64,000 nt of DNA from Dactylonectria macrodidyma (lineage: Eukaryota; Ascomycota; Sordariomycetes; Hypocreales; Nectriaceae). Location of the stretch: positions 1,550,001-1,614,000 of the forward strand of contig JAGMUV010000004.1 of NCBI GenBank assembly GCA_020744425.1, given 5' to 3'. How positions within the stretch are numbered: the first letter of the stretch is position 1; every line of letters begins with the position of its first letter. The position numbers were made by a program, and so were the translations under genes. Of this stretch, positions 20,287-32,160 are shown in pieces. The notes under the pieces were generated by a model that made no database searches, was not told the DNA's origin, and saw only the letters and a list, made by a program, of their open reading frames with translations.

Positions 20287-22669
20287 ATGTCGTACTTCCA
20301 GCCTCCACCAAAACTGTCCGACAAGTACTCTGGTATCCCAGAGCGCCTTCTTGACAAGGCCACGGCGATGAAACGCGAGGTTGTCGAGCTGTCAACCAGC
20401 GAGATCGTCCCTCGTCCCTCGAACGTTGAGCTGCCTGTTATCCCTTCGGGATACTCCCGGCCCCGATTCAATCGAGCAATTGAGTCACTCAGAACCCTCA
20501 TCGGACCTGAGAATGTCGAATTGAACGACAAGCCCCTGGATGATGGCTGGTAAGGAGCACACCGTTGCACAATGTTGTCTTCTCGGCGCGTATCTAACGA
20601 GTGACAATCAGGTATCTTGAGCGTATGTACCCGGATTTCAAGTCGGTTCTCGTCCAGTTTTAACTAGTTTTTACAGATCCCAACACCCACGATGCTTTCC
20701 ACTTGGTTGAACAGGAAGAAATGGTCTCCGCTGCCACCGTGTATCCAGCATCGACCGAGGAGGTTGTCCATATTGTGAGATGGGCCAATGAATTCGAAAT
20801 GCCCATCTATGCCATTTCTATGGGTCGCAACCGTAAGATTTGGCCTTTGGAAAAACTGATGACTTGCACGTCCATCTGCTGATCACTCCCAAAGTCGGCT
20901 ACGGCGGTGCTGCCGCCCGGGTCCGAGGCAGCGTTATCGTGGATCTTGGCAAACGCATGACCAAGATCCTCGACATCAATCCCGATACGTGCACCTGCCT
21001 TTTGGAACCTGGTGTTTCTTTCTACGCCCTCTACGAGGAGATTCAGCGTAGAGGCCACCATCATCTGTGGATTGACGTTCCCGATCTTGGCGGTGGTTCG
21101 GTGCTCGGCAACACAGTCGACCGAGGTGTTGGTTATACGCCTTATGGAAATCACTTCGAGTGCCATTCTGGCATGGAGGTTGTTTTACCAACCGGCGACG
21201 TAATCCGCACCGGCATGGGGGCACTACCCGGAAACAACACATGGCAGATCTTCCCATACGGCTTCGGGCCGTATGCCGAGTAAGTCGAAGAGAAGAATTA
21301 CGGCCCAGGTCCTGCGGCTAATAGACACTTTCAGTGGCATCTTCACTCAATCCAACTTTGGCATCGTTACCAAGATTGGTATGACACTGATGCCCAACCC
21401 CGGTGGATCCGAGGGATTCGTGAGTAGCATGCAGAGCCAGCCTTGGACGATTCCGGGTTCTAATGTTTGCTGGCAGATGTGCACCTTCAAGGAAGAAGAA
21501 GATCTGGCCCAGATCGTGAGTGCACTTCCACCGGCAGCTGTGCCATAGTTCAAGGGGTAGGCTAATATCGGACCTAGATTGAAGTGGTTCGCCCTCTGAG
21601 GATTAGGAATATCCTGGAAAATGTTGCTCAACTCAAGCATGTGATTCAAGAAGTTGCCTTGCTCGGCAAGCCTCGAGCCCACTGGTACCAGGGCAAGGGA
21701 CAGATTCCTCTTAAGCGACTCAGGGAGATCGCCTCGACCCTGCCTTGCGGCGACTGCTCCTGGGTTTATTACGGCAATGTCTACGGGTAAGGCTGGACCA
21801 GAGCGACAAAGTCTAGGTCTGGAGGCTGACAGGATTTGCAGACCCAAGAAAAACAGAGATGAGAAGCTCAAGATGATCCGTGACGCATTTGAGACGGTCC
21901 CTGGCTCGCGCTGGATCCCCAGGGGCAGCTTACCCAAGGATCACTACATGTTTTCTCGGGAGAAGATTGCAAGTGGTGTCCCGGAGTTCGAGGAGCTCAG
22001 GTGGCTCAATTGGCATGTATGTCTACCTGAACAAGATCAAACGAGCTGCTGTGCCGCGGGTGCTAATTGCAAAAAAAAAAAAAACAGAAAAACGGATCTC
22101 ACGTCTTCTTCAGCCCAGTATCAGCCCCACGAGGCGAGGATGCTATGAAGTTGTTCAAAGTTAGTTCATTGCTTCAACTAGAGGATTGTTCTGTGCCTCG
22201 TTCACTTACTCACACAATTTGGTAGATTGCCAAGAAATGGCACGACGAGTGCGACCTTGACTCTTTCCCGGCGTGCTGCATCGGCCTCCGCGAGATGTAC
22301 GTGATTGTCAACATGGTGTACGACCGAGGAGACCCGGTCTCCAAGGACAACGCGTACCGCTGCATGCGTGGCATGATCAAAGATGCAGCGGAAGCAGGCT
22401 TTGGAGAGTACCGCACGCACTTGCTGCTCTCCGACCAGGTTGCTGGAACCTACAGCTGGAATAACAATGCCTTGATGAGGTTCCACGAGTCCATCAAGGA
22501 TACCCTGGACCCCAACGGCATCCTGGCCCCCGGGAAAAACGGCATCTGGCCGAGGAAGTACCGCAACAAGGGGTGGGAACTCGGCGAGAATGATCTGGGA
22601 CCTCGCACTCAAGGATTGGACGTTTCGCATAAGACTAGGGAGGCGAGAGAAGGTGGTTTCAAGCTGTGA
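20287..22669 (+). CDS. Vanillyl-alcohol-oxidase-family FAD oxidoreductase
   Basis: Predicted 631-aa flavoprotein oxidising para-substituted phenols or related substrates. Nine exons: 20287-20549, 20612-20622 (11 nt), 20677-20832, 20895-21279, 21335-21515, 21578-21786, 21842-22016, 22088-22159 and 22226-22669 (632 codons). FAD-binding (PCMH-type) domain: YPASTEEVVHIVRWAN, then GRN/LGYGGAA (joined by splicing), VDLGKRM, VPDLGGGSVLGNTVDRGVGY and PYGFGPY. C-terminal substrate domain: GEYRTHLLLSDQ, WNNNALMRF and DPNGILAPGKNGIWP. Gly/Pro motifs match the fungal vanillyl-alcohol oxidase closely. The expected phenolate-binding Tyr-Arg pair is present in GEYRTH. The site where I recall VAO carrying its flavin-linked His reads LREMYVIV here. 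All exons are open and all introns are GT-AG. Confidence 0.92.
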
Positions 22670-22736
22670 TGAGATGAGTCCTTTTTAGGCATGTTGCCTT
22701 GTGTGTGTATTGTACAGCATCCTATGGATAAGTCTG

Positions 22737-23450
22737 AGTAACGCGACGGCCGTGCTCCGTGGTCTGATCTACCTTCTCGTCGGCCAACAGCCGTCGTTCA
22801 TCTCGCATGTTCGGAAGAAGCACGAGCATGCGGGCAAGCAGCTTTTTGAGGACGGGAATGCCTGGGAAGCCTTATCCAAGATCCTTGCGGCCATGCTCGA
22901 TGACCCGAGCTTGGATGGTGCGATCCTGATTGTTAATGCCCTCGACGAATGCAAAACGAATCGACACCAGCTTCTCGACTTTGCCAAGCCTTCTCGCGTC
23001 AAGTGGATCGTGTCTAGCCGCAACTGGCAGGACATTGAGGAGAAACTATATAATATAAAGCAGAAAGTCAGGCTGCACCTCGAGCTAAACAAGGACTCGA
23101 TCTCCAAGGCTGTTAATACGTACTTTAGACACAAGGTAGACCAACTAGCATATGATAAGAAATACGATAAGGAAATAAGGCAAGCTATTAAAACACACTT
23201 AACATCCAATTCTGACAGCACCTTTCTCTGGGTGGCCTTGGTTTATTAAGAGCTTGTAAATATTAAGATGGTCTAAAAACAGCACACGCTCTCTAAGTTA
23301 AAGTTATTCCTGCTAGGACTTAATCCCCTCTATAAGCAAATGATAGAATAAATCTCTGATTTAAGTAATATAAATATTTATAAGAAGATACTGGCTATTA
23401 CTTCAGTTATATACTGATCTATGTAAGAGTTAGGGCCGATAGAGCTATGG
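22737..23450 (+). pseudogene. NACHT-domain NLR (HET-E-like) fragment, RIP-damaged
   Basis: An internal piece of a fungal NOD-like receptor: AVLRGLIYLLVGQQP, FEDGNAWEALSKIL, ILIVNALDEC (Walker B region), RVKWIVSSRNWQDIEE, LHLELNKDSISKAV and TFLWVAL. It is open to 23,249, then continues with stops (KLKLFLLGLNPLYKQM, KKILAITSVIY) to about 23,450. The P-loop/Walker A, the N-terminal effector and the C-terminal repeats are all missing. The Walker B Asp expected in 'IDALDEC' is Asn. It abuts the AT-rich island and shows G-to-A and C-to-T damage increasing towards it. NLRs of this kind mediate non-self recognition in fungi; this copy is dead. Confidence 0.85.
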
Positions 23451-23987
23451 TCTTATCAGATAAGAGGCCACGTGACATAGGCTAGGCTAGCTCTTCAGCG
23501 AGGGCTCGCTTAGCACTCGCTAAGTGAACGCTTATATACTACCCTATACCTGCCTTCAGATCTTTTACATAATACTTTAATAGACTAACCCTTATAATTC
23601 GTTCACTTCTATATCCTAGTGGATTATTAATACATTATATAAAATAAGAAAGAATATATTACTAAACCTAAGTATTACTAAGTGAGTGATAAGCGAACTA
23701 TGAATAAATATAGGATTATTTACTTAAAACCTTATATAAAATGAAGCTAGAAAAAACTTTAAATTACTAATTATAAATAATAAAGGATTTTAATTAGAAT
23801 ATAATTTAATTAATTATTTAATTTAAAAAGAAATTAAAATAAGATTACTTTATATATTTTATAAAGATAGCTTTTATAAAGAATTACTATTATTTATAGT
23901 TTAATAATTAGTAATTAAGTATTTATTAAAAAGTCTATAATTAGGTTTTAAAAATAATAATAATAGAATATAATTATTTTTTTATAT

Positions 23988-24429
23988 TAATGTATATAAT
24001 AAGCATGCGATGCATCCAAGTATATAACGCACTTATATTATATACTTAAAAGGGTAAACTTTAAATTTTCTAAAATAGGCTGTATAATCTTAGGAATTTT
24101 AGAAAATTAATTTTAAATAATTAACTAAAAAAGTCATAAGTTAGTATTTTTATTAGATTTTTAACTAATTTATTTAGCTTTTTAAAATTATAAATAAGAA
24201 AAGAAACAGTATGAATAAGATTTTTTAAAATAAGTTTATAAATAAAATCTTTTAAAAGTCTAAAAAAATCTTCACTTATTTTTATATACTTATTAATCCT
24301 TTATATAAAATATAAGCCGTTTTAAGTTTAGTTTAAATTTTTAAAGAATTTTTAAAAAAGTACTGTTTTAAGTATAAATTAGAAATGCGTTATATACTTA
24401 GATGCATTGCATGCTTATTATATACGTTA
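23988..24429. mobile_element. MITE copy A, about 442 bp with long terminal inverted repeats
   Basis: The left end TAATGTATATAATAAGCATG and the right end, read in reverse (TAACGTATATAATAAGCATG), match over about 43 bp, through GCATGCGATGCATCCAAG and TATATAACGC. Few GC islands survive in the surrounding AT-rich DNA, so the TIR stands out. The TA at both outer edges may be the target duplication, as for Tc1/mariner-pogo derivatives. No coding capacity. Confidence 0.75.
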
Positions 24430-25513
24430 TAATATAATAATAAAAATAAGATTAATATTTTTAAGAAAAACTATTAGAATAACTTATTAAAAGCTTAGAT
24501 AAAAAAGACTTTAAAAAATAGAATAAATTATTATACTATTTTTATATAATATTAATTAGAAGAATTAATAAAATTTAAATTAATAATTAAATAAAAGTAA
24601 TAAAAATAGTAAATAATCTTTAAATATTTATTAAAATATATTAAAAGATCCTTTAGTTTATAATTAAACTCTCTTTAATATTATAAACTTAATAAAGAGA
24701 TTACTTAAAGAACTTTATATACTTAAGATAGAACTAATTTATAGCCTTTTTAAAGACGCTTTATACAAACTTTAAATAAAAAGAGGTTAAACTATATAAA
24801 GAACTTATTGCTTTTTAATAGCTCTTTAATTAATTATTAATAGAATACTTTAATATATAAAGATCCTTATATTCTTTATTAAAAATAAAGGACTTAAAAA
24901 AAGATAAGATATTTATATTATAATACTATTATAGACTTTAAAATAAGATTAAAAAAGATATTTAAAAGATATAAGTTAATATTTTATAAGCTAGAAAACT
25001 CATATTAGAAGTATAATAACTATAGTAACCCTATAACTAATATAAGAATATACTCTTAAGCTAAAGTAAAAAGAGAAACTACTTTAATAATAAGTAAGAA
25101 AAGCTATAAAAAAGATATATACTAAAGACTCTAATATATATATTATAAAGTAGACTCTATACTCTATAAGAATAAGAAAACTTAATAAAAAGTAAGAAAA
25201 GAAGTAATTAGTTTAATTACTTAGGATTAAGTAGTTAATAAGAATATAGTAAATACTTAGTAAAGTTAAAAGATAATTCTTATATTTAGTATTAAAACTA
25301 TAATAAAAAGGGCTATTTTATTAATAAGTATATAGTAATTAAAAGAGCTTTTAGTAAATAGAACTAAAGAAGCTATTAGAAAATAGTAATTATATAATAA
25401 TTTAATATAAAAGTTAAAAAGATTAACTTATTAGAAAATAACTAAGTATAAAGTCTAAAGATATAATTCTTATATTAAAACCACATTTTATATTAATTAG
25501 TCTAATTACTTAA

Positions 25514-26059
25514 TATAAAGTCCTTATATATAAAATATATAACTAATAAGGAAATATCTCCTTTAGCTCTTATTAAATAAGATTATAAATAATATATTTA
25601 AAATCTTCTGATTTTTAGCTTTATAATAGTATATAATATACTTCAGAAAGCCTATCTTCCTTATACTATAATTACAAAAGATACCTATAATAAGAACCTT
25701 TAATAAGGTTAGAATTCAAGCATTAGACATACGTCTAATAGTTCTAAAACTTAGGATATGTCTTACCCGGTTTTATTATAATAAATTGTCTAAATCCCCT
25801 ATTAGATTGGATATGTAACTAAATAGCAATCTTTCTATAAAGCTGGGCTTTTCTCTAGCCAGTCTAGTAGGATTATTATTATTAATATATGCATTTCTTA
25901 ACTAATCATATCAAACTGACTACCTTTCTAATCGTCTTTTCCTGCTCTTTCTGAATCTTTAATTCTTTTTCTGATTGGTTAATTCCTTGACCTACAATTG
26001 CCGAGTTCTACTAATAACCTTTCACTCCTTCTACTCCTTCTACTGCTATAGCCTTTATA
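25514..26059 (+). repeat. Copia-family LTR copy 2, heavily RIP-mutated
   Basis: A 546-bp copy of the LTR at 591-1137, in the opposite orientation to it and the same orientation as 40,212-40,767. Ends TATAAAGTCC and CTTTATA derive from TGTAAAGTCC and CTTCACA. Flanks CTTAA and TAATA do not match, so it is either a truncated element end or an old solo LTR. No clear primer-binding site follows. Confidence 0.8.
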
Positions 26060-28085
26060 TAATAAGAGTTTAATATATATTTAATAATAAAGTCATTAAG
26101 AAGTAACCACTTATATATTTAATTAATTAGATTTATTATCTTTTTAAATAGATTTATTATAATTATAAGAATACTATTTAAAAGTAAGATTAAAAATACT
26201 ATAATAATATCCTCTAGTCTATATATAATTATAATTAGAAAGTCTTTAAGTCCTTTCTTATTAGCCTAAGTATTATCTTATAGCTTTTTATAAAAGTCTT
26301 AAAAGTAAAGAATATATTCCTTTTAAAACACTCTAAAAGGCATTATATTATTCTTATATAAGAGTTATATTAATATAACTTTTATAAACTTAAAGTCTTT
26401 ATAATTATTATATATATTAATTATCCTTTTCTTATTAGACTTAAGCTATTTTATATAAAAATATAATAAGGCTAGTTAATTAATTATAATCTCTTTTAGC
26501 TATTTAAATAAGAATATTTTTAAAGTATAATAAAATGATCTCTTTTTATAGTTAATAATAGTGATTTCTTTACTTTAAGTAGAATAGGCCTTTAGTAAGA
26601 AGTAGATTTATTTATTATTAATAAAGCTGCTTATAATAAAGGCATTAAGTAAGAGAAAGACTAGAGGATTTATTTTAAAGAAGGCTAGATTAAAAGGAGG
26701 TTATTTAATAATAAATTATTTAATTAAATAAATTATAAAGTTATTTAATAACCTAATATTATAATAATAGGAAGATAAAGGAAATAAAGGGTTATAGTTA
26801 AAAAAAGGGGGTTTTTACTATAGTTAGTAATAAGATTTTAAAGATAGGGTTTTTAAAACTAAGTAATATAAGCTTATAAGTATTAGTAAAGCAGGCAGAA
26901 ATAAAGGTAAGTAATTAATTTAGAGAAGTAAAAAGATCAAAGAGCAGAAGGTTATAATAATAAAGTTCATATAATAAGTAGTAAAGAGAGATTAGAAGTA
27001 AAAGCTTAATTAAGAAGAAAAAGGGAGGGGTTTCTAAGGGCATTATCTAAGCTAATTAAAGAGTAGTAATTAATGAAGTAAATGCGCTAAATAGTTATAA
27101 TTAAAGGGTAATGAGTTTTAAAAATAATAACTATTATAAGAAAAGAGATTAAGTTATATTAAAAAAGAGAAGAAAGAGAGAAATAGCTTTTAAAGTCTTA
27201 AAATAATAAAAAGTTATTTATTTTCTTTACTAACTATACTTTACTTATTATGCATTAATCTTAGTATACTTATTTCCTTTACTTTAAAATACTTCTTTTT
27301 TCTTTCTCTTTTTTTCTTCTTTTTTCTTCTTCTTTATATTTTATTAACTTTACTTAATTAACTTATTAATAATAGCTTCTTCTAACTTCTACCTTTCTAA
27401 TATTACTAAGGTCTATTAAAAAGCCTTTCTTAATATATATATTTATATAATTAATTAGTTAGAAAGTAATAAACTCTCTTTTTATATTAATTTAACTTAG
27501 AATAGTTATTATAAGACTTTATTAATTAAAAAAGACTAAAAAGAGGCTTACTTTATATTAATAAGTATTCTCTTTTACTTAAAACTATTTAATCTAATAG
27601 TTCTATAGTTTAAAAAGTACTTTATTATTTAAATTTACTTATATATAGCCTTTAACTATAGTAATCTTCTTCTCTTTATTAAGTTCACTCTTAAGAAAGA
27701 GTTACTTAATATTAACTCTATTAAGAAGTATATTTAAGTTTAAATTTATAAGGATAAAATAGTTAATATAGTTTTAAAATACTTAATAAAATATATTTCT
27801 AATTAGCTCTTTAATTAATATATATTCTTACTAACTTAAGCTACTTTTATCAGTATTTTATTAAAGAAACTATTTTACTAACTTAAGTATAAAAAGGCTT
27901 TAATTATTACTTTCTTTAAATATTAAAATCTATTATTTTATAAATATTATATTTAATTAAGTACTTTAAATTATTTTATAATTAAAGAATATTATATATA
28001 ATTATTTTATACTTATTAATCTATCTTAAGGTTTATAAATAGGAAATATATAAATTATATTTAAAATACTAATTCTTAATATAAA

Positions 28086-28336
28086 TAACGTATATATCAC
28101 TCATGCGTCGCATCCAAGCATGCGTCGCACCTATACTGTACACTTAAAATTAAAAACCTTAATTTTCTAAAAGGTTATATATAATTATAGGATTTTTAAA
28201 AAAATTAATTTTAGATATTTAACTAAAAAGTTAATAAGTTAGTAATTTTTTAAGATTTTTAAAAAAATTATTAAGCTAATTATAAATAAAAATAGTAAAA
28301 AGTACAGTGTGAATTTAATAGCGCTAGCGCTATTAA
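28086..28336. mobile_element. MITE copy C, half element
   Basis: Starts TAACGTATATATCACTCATG and runs through GCATCCAAGCATGCGTCGCAC. It matches the reverse complement of the right half of the MITE at 31,072-31,499, then stops at the element's centre, where the sequence becomes a 22-bp palindrome. The other half is missing. Confidence 0.6.
28315..28336. repeat. 22-bp perfect palindrome with GCGCTAGCGC core
   Basis: TTAATA-GCGCTAGCGC-TATTAA is its own reverse complement. It sits at the broken centre of MITE copy C; copy B has only a related GCGCTAGTAG at the corresponding place. Confidence 0.85.
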
Positions 28337-29281
28337 TACTTCTTTTAATCTTTTATTTAATAAAAAGTGTTTTATTAACCTTAATAATTAAGTAATAAGT
28401 ATTCTTAATTATATAAGCTATTTTTATATTTTTAATAAATTCTCTTTAGCTTAAGAAAATAAGTCTTTTTATAATAAAGCTATTTAAAATACTAAAAAGC
28501 GCACTATTTAAAATAAGTCTATAAGCTTTTTTAAGACTTAAGTCTTTAGTTTTTAATCTATTAATAATAGTTTAAAGTTAGATTAATTCATTAATTCAGT
28601 TTAGCTTATTTCTTATATACTAGACTCTTTTATTTAGTAATTTTAATACTTAATTTAATTATAATAATATAGAATAAATAGAATTTTATTAATTAGCTCT
28701 TTTATAATTAACCTTTCTTTTATATAAAGTATACTTATCTTTTTATAGTATTATATTTAGCTTATTATTTTAAATAAGTATAGCTTTTATAGTTTTTTTT
28801 ATCTTATAGCTCTAGAGTTATTTAATTAATTAATTTATATATTTTATATATTAATTCTAATACTTATTTAATCTTAAGTCTAATTTTTAAACTATAAATT
28901 TATAAGGCTTTTAATTAACTAAGATATTAATAAGTAATAATTATTTATCTTTTCTTACTTCTTTTATTATACTCTTTTTTAAAATAATAATAAGTATAAA
29001 CTTTAAATATATTATTATTTCTTACTCTTTTATCTTACTTAAAGGGATTTAAACTAGTCTTTCTAGGCTTAGTCTTTATATAAAAATTAGATCTCTAGTT
29101 TTCTTTCCTTCTTAGTACTAGTACTAGTTAGCTAAGAGAGAACTTTAGAGCTTGTTTTTAATTTATCCTTTTCTTTTAGGCTTGTTTCTTTATTTTAATT
29201 TATTTAATTAATTAATCTAGCTTAAGGATTACTATAAAAAAGGCGCTTTTAATAAGAGAGAGCTAAAGAATTATTACTTAG

Positions 29282-30706
29282 TGTTATAGGCTGGGGCCTG
29301 AGTGTATATTCTACTACATCTCACCGCCTCTATAACTATCTAAGGCTGGGCCCATATCGGGCCCACAAAGGAGGATTCCTTCCTCCTCAGCTTTTTATAG
29401 ATCAATACATGGCTAGTCCCTTAGCATACCTACTTACAGGCCAGCCTCTTATATTATAAAAAGCTCAATCCTAAGGCATATAATTAAAGAGTAAATACTT
29501 AGTAACCTTAGGCTGAATGTATAATGAAGTTATTATAATTACTTAAAGAACTAATTAATTAATAACTTAAGAAGCAGAACTAGTTAGTATTATTAATAAA
29601 ATGAAAGAATAAATAGCTTAACTTTAAAAAGTAATATAGTTATAATAACTTTAGTAAGTCTTATTAGAGCTAGAATAATTTTATAGAAATATAAATAAAT
29701 AGAAAGATTAGGTCTTTATAATATAAGCTAAGCTTTAGATTAATAGGACTATTATTAGTAATACTAGCATTTAGTTCTATTTTATATATAATTTACTAAG
29801 GCCTAAGATCTAAGCTATAGTCTTAGCTTATATATAATATATTAAAGAAGAGTGAAGCTAGAATTTAGTAACCTTATTAGAATACCTTAACTGAATTTTT
29901 AATAATTCTAATAAGGCTAAGAAGGCAGGCAAGTAATTATAAAAGCTATATTAAAGAAAAAAAAGCCTTTTAAAATTCCTTATAAAGTTTAAGTAAACTC
30001 TTTATAAGGCTAGTATAGACTTATAGCTTAATATAAAGATTATTACTTTAACTAACTGCCTTAGTAAAGAAGTTACTTAATAATTAAATAAGTAATTATA
30101 ATTATTAAATAATTATAATAGCTTTATATATATACTATTACTTCTTAATAACCCTCTAGTAATCTAGCTATAGTTAGTAAATAGGTTAATAATAGACTAA
30201 AAAACTAGTAAAGTGAGCTAAGTAATGCTTAAAGCCTTACTTAAGTAAAAGCAAGAATAGTAAAGTAATAGAAAATGCATATATTATAGCTTTTTAAAGT
30301 ACTAAGTAAGCTAGTATACTAAGTAACTAATAAAGTTATAATAAGTATATTATAATAATAATATAAGCTTATAAGAGTCTGATTTAAATACTAAGAAGCC
30401 TATTAGTATCTATAATATAATACTTATTATAAGATATTTAAATACTTATAGGTTTAATATAGAGTAGTTATAATAGAGAGCATAAGAACTTAATAAGAAG
30501 AAGGCAATTATAAAGAATTAGAAAGGGGGAATGATATTATAGGCTGGGGCCTGGGTGTATATTCTACTATATCTTACTGCTTCTATAGCTATCTAGGACT
30601 GGGCCTGTATTAGGCCTATGAAGGAGGATTCCTTCCTTCTCAGCTTTTTATAGATCAATATATAGCTAGTCCCTTAGTGCACTTACTTACAGGCCAGCCT
30701 CTTACA
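29282..30706 (+). mobile_element. Short LTR retrotransposon with gag only (non-autonomous)
   Basis: 1,425 bp in total. Two 172-bp direct repeats (29,282-29,453 and 30,535-30,706; TGTTATAGGCTGGGG to CCAGCCTCTTACA) are flanked by a perfect 5-bp target duplication CTTAG (29,277-29,281 and 30,707-30,711). The interior is about 1,080 bp and contains a degenerate Ty3-type Gag region. A polypurine tract (AGAAAGGGGGAATGA) sits just before the 3' LTR. There is no room for pol. It is either an internal deletion derivative or a TRIM/gag-only family that moves with enzymes from another element. Confidence 0.88.
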
Positions 30707-31071
30707 CTTAGGCTTTATTAGCTATCTTTATCTTATTAAAACACTTTAAAGTATTTACTATAATAAGTAATACTAATTAGTAATCTATCTAAGGTTTTTA
30801 AGTAATACTAGCCTTTATTTAAGGCTATTTTAATTCTATATAGCCTTTACTATTTAGGCTTAAACTTAATTACTAACCTTTAGTAAGGCTTTTTTTAAAA
30901 TATAAGGAAATCCTTAATTTATTTTTACTAGTTTCTTCTTTTTAAACTTAGTAACCCTTTGCTTTATAATCTCTATATCCTTATCTAAGAAAGAAAGAGT
31001 ATAGATTCTAATTACAAATATTTAATTAGATATTTATATATTATTCTAAAGCATTATTTTTTATATAAGCA

Positions 31072-31499
31072 TAACGTACTTAATAAGCATGCACTGCATC
31101 CAAGTATGCACTATATTAAGATTTTCACCTTAAATTATATTTTTAAAATAATTCTTAAAAATTCAAATTAAGCCTAAAATAGCTATAACTTTATATATAG
31201 CTTATTCATTATAAATATTATTTTTAAGAATTATTTTAAGTTATATATACTTATAGCGCTAGTAGTATAAAATTCGCACTGTTTTTATTAATATTTTTAT
31301 TTATAACTAGCTTAATAATTTTTTTAAAAGTCTAAAAAAATACTAGCTTATTAACCTTTTAGTTAAATATCTAAAATTAAATCCTTAAAAATCCTAGACT
31401 TATATAACCTATTTTAGAAAATTTAAAGTTTAGCTTTTAAAGTATATAGTATATGTGCGGCGCATACTTGGATGCGGCGCATGCTTATTAAGTACGTTA
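31072..31499. mobile_element. MITE copy B, 428 bp with long terminal inverted repeats
   Basis: The left end TAACGTACTTAATAAGCATG and the right end CATGCTTATTAAGTACGTTA are perfect complements. The TIR continues through GCATCCAAGTATGC (left) and GCATACTTGGATGC (right), about 43 bp. It ends 469 bp before the Gypsy 5' LTR. Same family as 23,988-24,429. Confidence 0.8.
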
Positions 31500-31967
31500 C
31501 CTTTTTTTATTAATTATATTAAAAGTATTTTTAATTACTTTTTTACAATTTTCTTATTTTATAAAGATATTAATAGTATTTTAATCTTAATTAGCCTTAT
31601 TATTATTTAAAAAGTCTTTTATAATTAATTTAAATTAGTCTTTAGTATTTTTAATTATTAAATTATTTATAAATAATAAGCATACTTTAGATAATATAAG
31701 ATCTTATAAAAAGAATTAAAAGTATTTCTTTATTTTAGTAATAAATAGAATTATATTACTTAATAAACTATTAAATAGTTTAAGCTTTAATAGCTTAATT
31801 ATTTCTCCTAAGTTATAGTTATTATTTATAATTAATATAGTAAGTGTTATTAGTATGGATTAGTTCTGCATTTACTATTATAGACTTTAAATAAGAGTGT
31901 AAAGTTATTAAACCTCTATTACTATTTTAGTATTACTTAGTAGGGTTATATATATTAAGAGTATAAG

Positions 31968-32160
31968 TATAACAGGAGCGTCTGGAGTGCTGGACCCAGA
32001 GTGGGGTCAATATATAACTAGAACGCATAAAGCAGGCTATAAGGACTATTAATATATATACGCATATACGCGCCTGCCCGCTTTCTCTTTCCTCTTTATT
32101 ATAATATTCTTATAATATAGTAATATTACTTCTTAAGTTAATCTTATTTAGCTTATAATA
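31968..32160 (+). repeat. Gypsy 5' LTR, 193 bp
   Basis: Starts TATAACAGGAGCG (from TGTAACA). Same length as the 3' LTR; differences between the two are mostly transitions. Confidence 0.9.
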
